Origin: Larix kaempferi
Taxonomy: Eukaryota > Streptophyta > Pinopsida > Pinales > Pinaceae
Assembly: GCA_027924585.1 (NCBI GenBank)
Contig: BSBM01000608.1
Location: 7,318,501-7,382,500 of the forward strand
Direction of reading: 5' to 3'
DNA: 64,000 bases
This document shows, piece by piece, positions 31,838-44,937 of this stretch (the stretch's first letter is position 1; each line of letters begins with the position of its first letter). The notes beneath the pieces were generated by a model. That model did not search any database. It had not been told where the DNA came from and saw only the letters and a list, made by a program, of their open reading frames with translations. Position numbers and translations under genes: made by a program.

Positions 31838-34800
31838 AAGGGAAGAATAGTGCTCAAAAAAACATAAGCCACATGGTTCATTATTTCTCTGATACCATTG
31901 TTGGGATGCCCAAGTAGGTAGGAACCCAAGGATTAAACAAAGACAAAGCAATAGGTGTAAAGCACAATTTCCATTAAGATAGTATACACAAAAATACAAT
32001 GATGTGACCCTTGATTTCATATTCCAAGTGGTCTCTTGGATTCCCGATGACGTTTCATATTCACATACGAAAACTAACTGAATAATGAATGCAATTTACC
32101 AAATACACAAGGATTAAGTTTCCAATGGTTTCATTACACCTGTTTTATTGTTATTTTCTTCTTTGATTGCAAGTTCTAAATATATTATCAGCATCTATAA
32201 TATTCACGCCATTTGGTTTGCTAAGATGGGAGGAATCGAGTTTTTCGAAAAGTAGAAACCTATGAACTACCATTGACGTGGGACTCAATGCCTTGTACAA
32301 ATTGTGAGCTACAATGTTAAATCGACTATTGCAATTAACATGTGTGTGCGCGCGCACACATGGGTGTGTGTAACAATATTGTTTTATCCCATTGTTTAAA
32401 ACTAGTCATTACTTCAATTGATGTGTTTAATCGTCTCTAATATATACAATAAATTCGTAAATGAATGCTTGTTCATATGTTTTTCTCATCTACATATATG
32501 CATAATACTATAATATTTAATTATGTTTTCTCAAGTTATATTACACAGGAAGAACCATAGTGCTCAGAACAAAGACAAATCAATAGGTGTGAAAGAACAA
32601 TTTTCATTAAGATAGTATACACAAAAATACAATTATGTGACCCTTGGTTTCATATTCCAAGTGGTCTCTTGGACTCTCGGTGATGTTTCATATTCACATA
32701 TGAAATCTAAGTGAATAATGAATGCAATTTACCAAATACACAAGGATTAAGTTTCCAACAGTTTCATTACACCTGTGTTATTTTTATTTTCTTCTTTGAT
32801 TCCAAGTTGTAAATATATTATCATCATCTATAATATTAATTCCATTTGATTTACTGAAATGGGAGGAATCAAGTTTTTCGAAAAGTTGAAACCTGTGAAC
32901 CACCATTGATGTGGGACTCAGTGCCTTGTACAAATTGTGAGCTACAATTTTAAATCGACTATTGCAATTAACATGTGTGTGTGCACACATTCGTGCGCAT
33001 GCGTGGGTGTGTGTAATAATCTCATTTGCTCCCATTGTGTAAAACTAGTCATTACTTCAATTGATGTGTTTAGTTGTCTCTAATATATACAATAAATTTG
33101 TAAATGAATGCTTGTTCATATATTTTTCTCGTCTACATATATGCATAATAATATAATATTTAATTATGTTTTTTCAAGTTATATTACACAGGAAGAACCA
33201 TAGTGCTCAGAACAACACAGGCCACATCATTACTGCTCTGATACGATTGTTGGGATGCCCAGGTAGGTAGGAACCCAAGCATTAAACAAAGACAAATCAA
33301 TATGTGTGAAAGAACAATTTTCATTAAGATAGTATATACACAAAAATACAATTATGTGACCCTTTGTTTCATATTCCAAGTGGTCTCTTGGACTCTCGGT
33401 GAGGTTTCATATTCACATATGAAATCTAAGTGAATAATTAATGCAATTTACCAAATACACAAGGATTAAGTTTCCAACAGTTTCATTATGCCTGTGTTAT
33501 TGTTATTTTCTTCTTTGATTCCAAGTTTTAAATATATTATCATCATCTATAATGTTAATGCCATTTGATTTGTTGAAATGGGAGGAATCGAGTTTTTCGA
33601 AAATTCAAAACCTGTGAACCACCATTGAAGTGGGACTCAGTGCCTTGTACAAATTGTGAGCTACAATTTTAAATAAACTATTGCATTTAAAATGTGTGTG
33701 TGCGCACACACGTGGATGTGTGTAACAATATCGTTTGCTCCCATTGTTTAAAACTGGGCATTACTTCAATTGATGTGTTTTCTCGTCTCTAATATATACA
33801 ATAATTTTTTAAATGGATGTTTTTTCATATATTTTTATCGTCTACATATATGCATAATACTATAATATTTAATTATGCTTTTTCAAGTTATATTACACAG
33901 GAAGAACCATAGTGCTCAGAACAACACATGCCATATGGTCCGCTACTACTCTGATACCATTGTTGGGATGCCCAGGTGGGTAGGAACCCAAGAATTAAAC
34001 AAAGAAAAATCAATAGGTGTGAAAGAACAATGTTCATTAAGATATTATACACAAAAATACAATGATGTGACCCTTGGTTTCATATTCCAAGTGGTATCTT
34101 GGACTCCCCATGACATGTCATATTTACATATGAAAACTAAGTGAATAATGAATGCAATTTACCAAATACACAAGGATTAAGTTTCCAATAGTTTCATTAC
34201 ACATGTGTTATTGTTATTTTTTTCTTTGATTGCAAGTTATAAATAGATTATCATCATCCATAATATTCACGCCATTTTATTTGATGAAATGGGAGGAATC
34301 GAGCTTTTCGAAAAATCAAAACCTATTAACTACCATTGATGTGGGATTCAGTACCTTGTACAAATTGTGAGCTACAATGTTAAATCGTCTATTGCAATTA
34401 ACATGTGTGTGCGCGCACGTGCACGCCGTGGGTGTGTGTAACAATATTGTTTTCTATCATTGTTTAAAACTAGGCATTACTTCAATTGATGTGTTTTCTC
34501 GTCTCTAATATATACAATAAATTTGTAAATGAATTGTTGTGCATATATTGTTCTCATCTAGATATATCCATAATACTATAATATTTAATTATGTTTTTTC
34601 AAGTTATATTACACATGAAGAACCATACTGCTCATAACCAAACATGCCACATGGTTCATTAATGCTCTGATACCATTGTTGGGATGCCCGTGTATGTAGG
34701 AACCCAAAGATTAAACAAAGACAAATCAATAGGCGTGAAGGAACAATTTTCATTAAGATAGTATACACAGAAATACAATGATGTGACCCTTGGTTTCATA

Positions 34801-36055
34801 TTCCAAGTGGTCTCTTGGACTCCCGATGACGTTTCATATTCACATATGAAAACTAAGTGAATAATGAATGCAATTTACCAACTACACAAGGATTAAGTTT
34901 CCAACGGTTTCATTACACCCGTGTTATTGTTATTTTTTTCTTTGATTGCAAGTTCTAAATATATTATCATCATCTATAATATTCACACCATTTAATTTGT
35001 TGAAATGGGAGGAATCGTTTTTTTTAAGTCAAAACCTATGAACTACCATTGATGTGGGACTCAATGCCTTGTGCAAATTGTGAGCTACAATGTTAAATCG
35101 ACTATTGCAATTAACATGTGTGTGTGCGTGCACGTGCGCGCGCGCGTGTGGGTGTGTGTAACAATATTGTTTGCTCCCATTGTTTAAAACTAGACATTAC
35201 TTCAATTGATTTGTTTTCTCGTTTCTAATATATACAATAAATTTGTAAATGAAATCTTGTGCATATATTTTTCTCGTCTACATATATGCATAATACTATA
35301 ATATTTAATTATGTTTTTTCAAGTTATATGACATAGGAAGAAAAATAGTGCTCAGAACAACATAGGACACATGGTTCATTACTGTTCTAGTACCATTGTT
35401 GGGATGCCCAGGTAGGTATGAACCAAAGTATTAAACAAAGACAAATCAATAAGTGTGAAAGAACAATTTTCATTAAGATAGTATACACAAAAATACAATG
35501 ATGTGACCCTTTGTTTCATATTTCAAGTGGTCTCTTGGACTCCCCATGACGTTTCATATTCACATATGAAAACTAAGTCAATAATGAATGCAATTTACCA
35601 AATACACAAGGATTAAGTTTCCAACAGTTTCATTACACCTGTGTTATTGTTATTTTCTTCTTTGATTGCAACTTCTAAATAGATTATCATCATCTATAAT
35701 ATTCACGTCATTTGCTTTGTTGAAATGGGAGGAATCGAGTTTTTCGTAAAGTAGAAACCTATGAACTACCATTGATGTGGGACTCAGTGCCTTGTACAAA
35801 TTATGAGCTACAATGTTATATCAACTATTGCAATTAACATGTGTGTGTGCACGCACATGCATGTGCATGCGTGGGTGTGTGTAACAATATCGTTTGCTCT
35901 CATTGTTTAAAACTATGAATTACTTCAATTGATGTGTTTTCTCGTCTCTAATATCTACAATAAATTTGTAAATGAATGTTTGTGCATATATTTTTATGGC
36001 CTACATATATATGCATAATACTATAATATTTAATTATGTTTTTTCAAATTATATT
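31838..36055. repeat. Six-unit tandem array (about 718 bp) containing copia primer site, LTR and flank
   Basis: Units begin at about 31838, 32547, 33190, 33899, 34615 and 35335. Each has about 60 bp of copia internal end with the primer site, a 230-bp LTR, and about 428 bp that in unit 1 is simply DNA flanking the copia insertion (it starts with the target duplication GTTTC). LTRs are at 31899-32127, about 32566-32760 (start deleted), 33248-33479, 33961-34190, 34677-34906 and 35397-35626. The last unit runs into unique sequence at 36056. Thus the array arose by repeated duplication of a segment spanning the end of an inserted element. Each unit also has a TG/CG-rich microsatellite of varying length. 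Confidence 0.9.
31886..31898 (-). other. Initiator-Met-type primer binding site of the outer copia element
   Basis: Minus strand TGGTATCAGAG(A/C) lies one base inside the LTR end CCCAACA. Copies of the site precede the later array LTRs, for example GCTCTGATACCAT before 33961 and before 34677. Confidence 0.85.
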
Positions 36056-39000
36056 ACAATAAAACATTTAAGTATATATTTTTATTTTTTCAAAATATAT
36101 TATAAAATTTTAAATATATCAAGAATTAATATAATTTTAAATATATTAAGAATTTAAGTTTGGATTTTTTTATTATAATTAAAATTATTAAACACAATTA
36201 ATTGTATGAAAAGTAAAGTTAGGTTTATAAATTTTTAGTTATATTTTTTAAATATTTCAATAAAATAATTTTATATAGTGAAATTAGAATTATAAAAAAA
36301 GTATATTTAAGTTTTATATAATATAATGAGTTTTCTCACGAGTTTTAAGTTTATTTAGCTTGCTATTTTATTTAATTGTTACCAAGTGCAATTGAATTCA
36401 CGATTGATGAACCATGTATTCATTTCACTAATCTCCTAGTACCAGCATCAACCAATGTAATGAGTACCATGTGAACTATTCAAAAATCATGATAAGTTAG
36501 TGACTATACTCATGTAATATAGGTCATATATTAATGACATGTACTATGCATATAATCTCAAAAAGTCTCTCAATACTTAAATAATAAAAAAAAACCGAAA
36601 ATTTAACTCAATAATTTAGAAGGTATAATATCTATTAAGATTTTGAAAATGGAATAGTAAGCTAAATGAACTTGATTATAGGAAAACTTCACAATTAAAC
36701 ATACTTAATCACTATAATTGATAAGTATAATGATTAATAAAAATAACTAATTAGTGGATAATTATATTTTAAAAACATTCCAATTGATATTAATGAATTT
36801 ACTATAAATTTATTTACATTAAAAACATTCGTAAATTTTAAATTAATAATAAAATATCTAAGGGTTTTGTTTTTCAAACTTTGGCTTATAGTTATTGCGA
36901 ACAAATTTGTGATCAAGACCCTTAATTACAAGATCTCATGGCGAATTTGGGGCTCCATGTTAGCCCTTAGGAGGGGGTGCGAAGGAGTAAAATATGACGA
37001 TACTTAATGAATATTTAACTATAGAATATTTAAGGGAAGATAATAAGGAATATTAATTAATTATCATTTTATATTGAAGTAAGGTTTGTAGTATTTTAAT
37101 AAGTTTATGATTTGGATGTTTTGTTTTTTTGGGAAATTTAATAAAAAATTAGAATGAATTATTGGAATTGAGATATTTAGAGAAGTGGAATCCATTTACA
37201 TATTCAAAAATACAATTTTAACAATAAACAAGGAGAAAGCTGCAAGCAACTAATTTCCTACCAATTAGAGTGTGCATTCTATTGGAGAGTAAATGCATTG
37301 CCCAATTGGCAGAGCCACTTGTTGTGAATCACATCTCTTGTTTGGAGAGAGCACCGCCTTATTGTTGCAGATAGGTGTTGATAGTGGTGCTTTTTTAGGA
37401 GGTCAGTTAAAGTTGGATAAGTTGTTTCCTTTTGTGGTAAAGAATTCGTTCGAGAAGAAATGTCAAGACAAAGAGCATAGAGCACCCACTATTAGACATA
37501 TGTTATGTACAAGCAAGGAAAATTTTGTTTTTGGATTTGTACAAGTAAAGATCAAAAGAGATGATCATTGAGAAAAAAAGTAAAAAGAAAGAGTGAAATA
37601 CTTTGAGAGTTGATAGTTGATAAATGATTTATATTGCTGGTAGTGGGGACATAATGAGATATTGGTAGCAATATATTGCATTAGCCCTGGAGTTGGAGAG
37701 AGAAAACTTTTTACCTATTTTCATAGCAAAGGAAATAACCTTCTAGATGAATGTGAGCACCATTAGTTTTGGGGCGGTACTGTTTTACTTGATTCTCAGC
37801 TGTCGTAATGCATTACGAGCACTCAGGGGCGGTTAAGTACTTCTGACACGCTGCACGACCATACACATAATCTATTTTTCCAATTTTTTTTTGCGTTGTG
37901 AAATGGCCAAATGAAATATTTGAAAGGAGGGATGCAAAAACAGTAGCTAGATTTTGTAAAATGTTGTGGCATTAACATATGAATATGTTTGTTCATTGTT
38001 GCACCCTTTTCCCACCAATGAAGACTCGAGAAGCCATAAGTCTAGCCAATTAATACAAAGTCAAAATACTTTGACTTTCAAACAAATTCAGGGAATACAA
38101 ATATAAATACCCATTAATTTTTATATTGATTACAAATTGAACGCGGCACCTTTTGGTATCTTTTTATAGTTTAATTTATTAGATTTCATTAGAAACACAA
38201 GATGTGAGTTCTCTAAACTAATTTAGAGATGATGTGGTTATTGAATTAGATCACTAATTTAGAGGTGGTGGATTATTGACGAAGTGCCTTATTTTCTTTA
38301 CAGCTTCAATGTTCAGGTAATTTGATTGCTTTCTGTAGTTCATGTTTATTGTTCTAATCTTTAATTTCAGTTTTGTTAAGGAAAATTCAAGAATGTCCGT
38401 CTAAAATGTCGGGTTTATTAGTTTAATGAACTAACTGAATCATGACTGCGATCAAGCACTTTACATTTGTCTTTTTTTTTCATTTAATATGAAGGAATTA
38501 ATACATGAAATGAAATTAAAGGATAAAAAAATTTAGACACCAAAAATTTAATTTCTCTGAATGGTTATACACTATACAAAGAATAACATAGCTATAACTG
38601 CACGGACTATATAGAAAATCCTAACCTAATTATTAGTGTTCCAAAATTTATCAACATTGGTAAAAGCAGGAACACAAGTGCAGACATATATATGTTATTA
38701 TTTCATACTTCATACCCGAGCACTATCCCTAAAATCTCAACAAGAATATTGCATGTTCTTGTCATTTTTCAAAGTGTCCTAACGGATTTGTAGGGAAATT
38801 CAAAATATTTATTTGTTGAAAATGTATATCTTTCTAAGATTCCTAATCATTCATCAAGAGAAAAATAAATAGTATAAAATAAATAATAATAAATGGATAC
38901 AACATTGTGCTGAAATAAATAATAAAATACAATGTCTTTTAGATTCAATGAATGGTAGATGATTTTGAAAACAACTAAAGTAGCGGTGTTATCCATCATT

Positions 39001-39203
39001 CTTCTTTCATAAATAATTGATAATCAAGTTTGCTTAGTTTGTAATTATGTGTGCAAAAGAGGGGTGAAGGACATGCTAGATGGTTAGTGGTAGCATCATG
39101 GTGAGAATGATCCACTTCCCAATATGAAGGTCTGAATTTTGAATCAATGCTATGCCCATGCTAATATATGCTTTCTATAGATCTTTAAGTGCTAATCAAC
39201 CAC
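36056..39203. other. AT-rich spacer without a supported gene
   Basis: Very AT-rich to about 37200, then mixed composition. The longest frame of some interest (37293-37571, plus) has no recognisable domain. A perfect 16-base palindrome TCGTAATGCATTACGA lies near 37804-37819. No transposon ends were identified, so this may be old intergenic DNA. Confidence 0.6.
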
Positions 39204-41686
39204 TTTCGACGTCCATTTTTGTCACCATTTTTTATCATCAAATATACTCTGAGTGGCGTTATTTTTACTATTTTGATATTATAAAGCACTATTTCCGCCA
39301 TTCAGACCATCAAACAGACCAGGTATGCATGTATTCGTTTATCATATGAATTTTTGGTCAAATATCGCTATATTGTGATTTATTAATGATTAAAGTGACA
39401 GTTCCAGTCATGCATGGTATTTAGTTTTTCTCTATAGGTTGCGGTTTCTCAAATGGTCCTCCATTCAGACTGCGTGTTTATATTGCTAATGTTCAGCTGC
39501 GTCCAACCCATCATTCAGCCTTGCATTCAGCTCGCGAAATCCACGGTTGGCATATCCATGGGAATTAAACATAAGAACCACGACGTGGGTTCTGTTGGTG
39601 ACGTGGCCCTGATGGATTGTGATCCTTTGTTTGAGAAGATGCATGTCCTCCCTCGTCCAGACCGCCAGCACACCTGTTGTTCACGTGAAGGGAATCAACA
39701 TGCATGGAAGATGGGAAACAGCCTATGTTTTGTTTGGAACGTGTCACTCACAATTGGTGAGCCTGCACTCCAGAAGATCCGTTCGCCTGTTCACCAAGAC
39801 TGAAAGCACGCACTCCGGCCCACGTCAACGCTCTAGAAGATCCGCTCCCACGCCCATCCTGATAGCACCTGCTTCTGCCCATGGTTGAAGGGAACTAACA
39901 CCCAGTTGTTCGTGTCAGGAAGAATTGACGCCGTAAAGGAAGGCAAGCGGCCTCTGGGCTGACGTAAATCATTATGCAGCCATTGTATAGACATTAAAGT
40001 TTCTATTTTTAGAGAGGTCGACTTTGTCGACCTTCTCTCCCATTGTAACTTATAAATATATGCCTCTTATGGAGAAAACAGAGATCGGATAGCGTAGAGA
40101 ATAGACAGAAGTATTGTGTAATTTTCTCAGAATTAATGGAAGTTTCATTACATTGATGCTCTGCTGATAGTGGTTAAGATAGTTTAGTTTCCATCTCTGA
40201 TTGCTGGGAAGGGCCCCTCATCAACCAGAGGTTTATTACATTTTGTATTTTATTTCTGCAAGTAGATAGTTTATTTCTCAAATTGTTTAAATTATTCTTG
40301 TTTACTGTAGATGTTATTTCCTTGCTTTTCTTGTAAATCATATTTTGTTGCTAACAGAATCTCTTTTTCAGGATTAGAAATGGTCGACCAAGCTTAGTAT
40401 TCTGTAGTTGCTTTCCGTTTTCCTCCATAATCTGTCGTTAGATGTTATTTTAGTTTCTTCCATCAATTTCTTCTTCCTGTAATCGTAAGTTAATTCCATT
40501 AGTTAATCAGCCTTCCTCTGTAGCTGTAGGTTACTTCTATCCTCCATGCTAAATCCTCTTTTCACATATCATAGAAATAGTTTATCTCCTTTAGACAATG
40601 ATTAGAATAGGTTGTTTTCTATTAACATAGCTTCTCAACAAGTCTTCTCATTGATTTCTCTGCATTGTAGGTTCATCTGCATTCGCCAACTGACGTTAAG
40701 ATCATCAAAACTACTCCTTTTCCTTAGTTTAGTTCGTTTTTCCTCATTCGGACTGGCATTCGGATGGTCATTCAGATTTTTACCTTTTCTGCACTATTTT
40801 ATGTTTTATAGAATCCAGTTTCTTATGCCTATTAGATATAATGCTTCTTGCTTCCAATTAATAGTTTTAGATATAATTTAAATCTTATTTTATGTCACAT
40901 AGAGTTTTTAATTAATTTTTCTTATTATCTCCTCCTTCCATATTTTCTTCCTTTATCTCCTTTCAACCTTCTTCCAAAGTTAAGTTTTATATCAGATTTG
41001 ATAATTAGATACTATCTCAGAATTTATCAGTTTGTTTCTAGATAGTTTGTTTCTAAATCATAGTTAATAATCCCATTCTTTAAGTTGTTTTAATTTGTTA
41101 ATCATAAGAATTAGTTTCTATTCATCCAAATAATGAAGATGTTCATAATTTAAGATTTGGATCATAAATAAGTATCTTTATCAAGTTTTCTACTTGCTCT
41201 TATATAAAATATCTTTATCAAGTTTTCTACTTGCTTCCAAATCAAATCAAGTTCAATTAAATATCTTTATTAATTTTTCTACTTGTTTCTAAATTTACAT
41301 TTATTTCAATGTCATTTACATATTGTTTAGGTTTCTTTAAAATTGTTTCATGCTTCACCTTCGTAGGATAGCATAGATACTTGCATGCCTTTGATTTCAG
41401 AATAGTCATTAGATTGCATGATTGATTTCTTGTCAATAAGTTGGATTGTTAATAGTATTTTATTTTGAATTAATTATAAGTAGTGTAATTAGGTTTTCAA
41501 GTATCATTTGCTTGCAATTAATAATTCAGAACTCTTACTCAATTCTAGGTAGATTACCATCTTCATATTAGTTTAGATTAGTTCAAGCCTTCAATCCTGC
41601 ACATATAGTGTTTCCATCTCATAATCTCCCTCCCCGGGTTGACAATTTAAATATTGGTTTTATTTAACACATAACAAACACCAACA
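39204..41686 (+). repeat. LTR 1 of the tandem LARD-like element
   Basis: 2.48 kb. TATA box TATAAATATA at 40051-40060, followed by ATGCCTCTTATGGAGAAAAC. A conserved open stretch in U3 (39453-39803) is not considered a gene because the three LTRs differ by shifts there. ATTCAG is repeated several times upstream of the TATA box. Confidence 0.9.
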
Positions 41687-44600
41687 TTTTGGCGTCGTTT
41701 CTGGGGAGGTGCTAAAGGGATTGGAGTCTAGATAGATAAGGGGTAGATAGGTTTCCTTTACATTACACAGCAAGGGGGAGGGGAGAATGGTAAGATGAGA
41801 GGTAAGAACCTGCGCATTCACTATAGTGGGGTGCCCCAAAGCCTTGTTGTTCCTTTCCAATGTGATTTCCTTTCTGTACATATGAGTATTTAATTTTCCA
41901 CAATTTATTTCGTAAAGTTTTCCTTCCTTCTTTTCAAGTGTGTTATTCTTTCATCAAGTGTGGTGTTTTTCGCAAATTTGCTTTAGTAGCAGAAAGTATT
42001 TTAAAAACACATAAAAATAAATAAATAAAATTGGGTGTTGTACGAACCCCAGGACTAACCCATATGTAAGGCAGAACCTACCATCCGATGACATGGAGTC
42101 AAAGGTGCTTATCAGAATGAGAGAAATCTCTCAAATCCTAGCAGTAGCAGGGATCTTAATATATTCTTCTCAAGTAGAACACATCTTGACAGAAGTCAAG
42201 AATTTATCTGCCTCTCCACAAATAATAGAAGAACCATAGTCCCATGAGCTACAAACTGAATCTCCTTGCCAATCTGCCAAGGAAACTGAAAACTTGGAGA
42301 CTACATTTAATGGAGAGAGACCTGATGTTGAAGAGTTCTCCACATATCTATTGACATATCTCTCGTGTACTCAAGCAATTGAACATTCACAAGAAAAGGA
42401 TCTGCATGGCATGAGGAAGGAAGGTGAGTATCAGGATTACATCGAAATATGAATCCAAGAGGTAACGAGGCCACAATACCATTTTTTCGTTCGACACCTT
42501 CTGTTGCAAAAGCAAGTAAGTCGGTTGATTCTCCACATCCACGTAATCACTGCTTTAAATTTTTCATATGTGGATATAGGTATGTTTTTCATTTTGCTTC
42601 GCACATGGTTACATTGGAAAAGTTCTTACACTTGAATAAAGGGTTTTTCTTTCTTTTAGATAGCATAAGATAGTATGTATATAAATAAAAAGTTGTATGT
42701 GGTTAGTTAGCTTTAGATATCCATACAACTTCACTTTATGTTTTTCTTTAAAATAAAAGAACTAAGAATAAGATCATGTTAATGAGTAAACCAAAGCAAT
42801 CTTACATCATACATGCAAATTTCTTATTATACCAGTTACTCAAAGACCTACTTTAATTATCATGCTCTCCACAAAACTCAATCTTACATCTATGGACTCC
42901 TAGTTCATCCTGGACTCATTATCAAAACTTGTCTCTAAAGCACCTTTAAAAGGTAGCCTAAAAGTGGGTGATATTTTCTATTTTGTGGGGAACATTACTA
43001 ACCTTTTATGAAGAAGATAGACTATGAAGTCAAAGAACAGCTTTAGGTTATTATCTTTTGACATGATCTGTAATTTAGGCCATTATAAAGTTACTCATAA
43101 GGTTTGTACTAAAAATTTGAATTATATGTTTAACAGGATTAGCACACTCTAGTGCCAATCGGCTTCCTTACTAAAAATATCATTATACGAAGTAAACCCG
43201 CCGGGGTACTGAACAGGCTCGCTGGCAGCGGGTCCATGCTAAGTAAAATCTTAAACAAGGAAGCTCGGTAAATGCAAGTAAACCCGTCTGGGTACTGAAC
43301 AGGCTCACTGGCAGTAGGGCTATGCTTGCATGGTACCAAGATAAACCCGCCGGGGTACTGAACAAGCCTACTGGCAGCAAGTCAATATCGGGTAAAAGAG
43401 GTTTGGTTAATGCATTGCTATTCACATAGCTTATAAAAACCTGAGTATACAAACACATGTTTAGGCCGATTATTTTTACTGTCATTAGATAATGGGTGTA
43501 AGTTGGACTTGGACCCTATCATCTAATTCAAACAAATACCTAGGATATGATTATCCTAGAAATGGGACCCATAACTATAGTAGATCTCACAAACTTTATG
43601 GTGAACCTTATCTATATTCTTTCGATGACAAGAGATCTTTACAATGAGTCATGGATGACTAGTTTACCTATGGAATTTTTTGAATCTCTTACACTAGTAT
43701 TCTTTATGTGGTCTTCATGAGCATAAACTGATGAATTTGCATGTATTGAAGAATCTGACTTAGTATGATATTGTTTTGGTCATATCATGAATACATATTT
43801 TTCTCAAAAAGTTCTAGTTTTTAGAATAATGATGTTTTTTTAGGATTTCCTGCTGATTGATGTTGATCTAGAATATTTACATAAGGAGCATGCCACTCCG
43901 TATTAATTTATTAATGGCCCGAGGACGTGCCATACATTCGGTTTGTGGGAGGATTCAACATTATTTCTATTTTTTTCTAGTTACTAGGATTCAGAATTGC
44001 TTCTATTTTTCTGTTTACTTATAATACAATTAAAGTGCTTATACAATGATCTGTTGTTTCAGGAATAATGCAAGTAACAGAAGAAAAAAGACTGTTCTGA
44101 TCCATGTTGAACAAAGAAGAGCAACTAAAGATTTCAGAAAAGCAGGTTTACATCATCCTTTTGTGTACCAGCAGCAGCATAAATTCTCTGCATAATCAGC
44201 AGCAATCAGATCCAGCAAGCACATCTTGTACAAACAAATGGTCTGTATGAAGGGTCGAATGAAGCAAATGAATGATGATCTAAATAAAACCATAGTTTAT
44301 AACATCATGATTAAGTGTGCTAAGATATTTTATTTTTTTAATTCTATTCATAAATCTAATTGACTAACCATATCAGTGATTAATCAAATATCATCTTTTC
44401 ACACGATCTCATTCCTTTAATTCATCTCGACTTCACCAAATGAATCAATTAATCATGCATTATTACGATTTTCAGAATTATTATTTGGTTATCATATGGT
44501 TTTAACTTTTCATTAAGTTATATTGCAAAAAAAATCAACATGTGAACCATCATTTTATTAATAAAAGATCATCATGATTTTTAATACACTATGGTATAAT

Positions 44601-44937
44601 CCTATGATGAAAATTTTCTTTTAACCTGTCCAAAGTTTACTTTGGACATGGTTGAATATTTCACAAACCATATGTATTCGTTAATGCACACATCTTTATT
44701 ATGGTACACGTTTCAAAAATTCTGAATAATGGCATGATCGTTTAAACGTGCCAAATTTCTGTCTCATGATTTTTCAAACATTCAATTGGACCTTGCTTTA
44801 AAACTGACCTCTACTTGATCCTCACCATCATTCTGCTCACTCTCATCCTTTTCGAGTCCATCCAACCGCATCCACTTCGTCCTTATTTCTTTTTCTCTTT
44901 GCTCACTGGGACCTGGCATATATTCGGTTTGGGGGAG
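41687..44937 (+). mobile_element. Internal region 1 of the tandem LARD-like element
   Basis: Begins with a primer site, TTTTGGCGTCGTTTCTGGGGA-like (Athila type), at 41687-41707. It carries a decayed copy of the 176-codon frame (about 42105-42570; a TAG interrupts it near 42236), a three-fold tandem at 43193-43400, an exon-like segment at 44063-44144, and a polypurine tract at 44928-44937. No retroviral enzyme is present. Confidence 0.85.
43193..43400 (+). repeat. Three-copy short tandem in LARD internal region 1
   Basis: The phrase GGGTACTGAACAGGCTC(G/A)C, preceded by TAAACCCG and followed by TGGCAG, recurs at about 43193, 43278 and 43343 (spacings 85 and 65). The same three-fold repeat is in internal region 2 at 48925-49130. 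Confidence 0.85.

Larger units (their letters stand above)
12518..32127 (-). mobile_element. Outer copia-type non-coding LTR element, split by nested insertions
   Basis: The 3' LTR is at 12518-12743 and the 5' LTR at 31899-32127; both belong to the TGTTGGGATGCCC...TTTCCAACA type of about 229 bp. The 3' LTR is more diverged. A polypurine tract (AAAGGGGGGAA on the minus strand) adjoins the 3' LTR, and a perfect 12-base match to the initiator-Met primer site (TGGTATCAGAGC, minus strand) adjoins the 5' LTR. Target duplications GTTTC occur at 12513-12517 and 32128-32132. After removal of the nested elements, the internal part is about 2.8 kb (12744-12808 plus 29120-31898). I find no gag or pol in it, so this is a non-autonomous element of the LARD or TRIM kind. 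Confidence 0.85.

Noticed and set aside
37293-37571. 92-codon plus-strand frame as a gene
   Set aside because: No recognisable domain and no splice or promoter support; length is not unusual for chance.
39453-39803. LTR frames of 116-129 codons (also 45148-45537)
   Set aside because: They lie in U3 of the LARD-like LTR, are frameshifted between copies, and show no domain.
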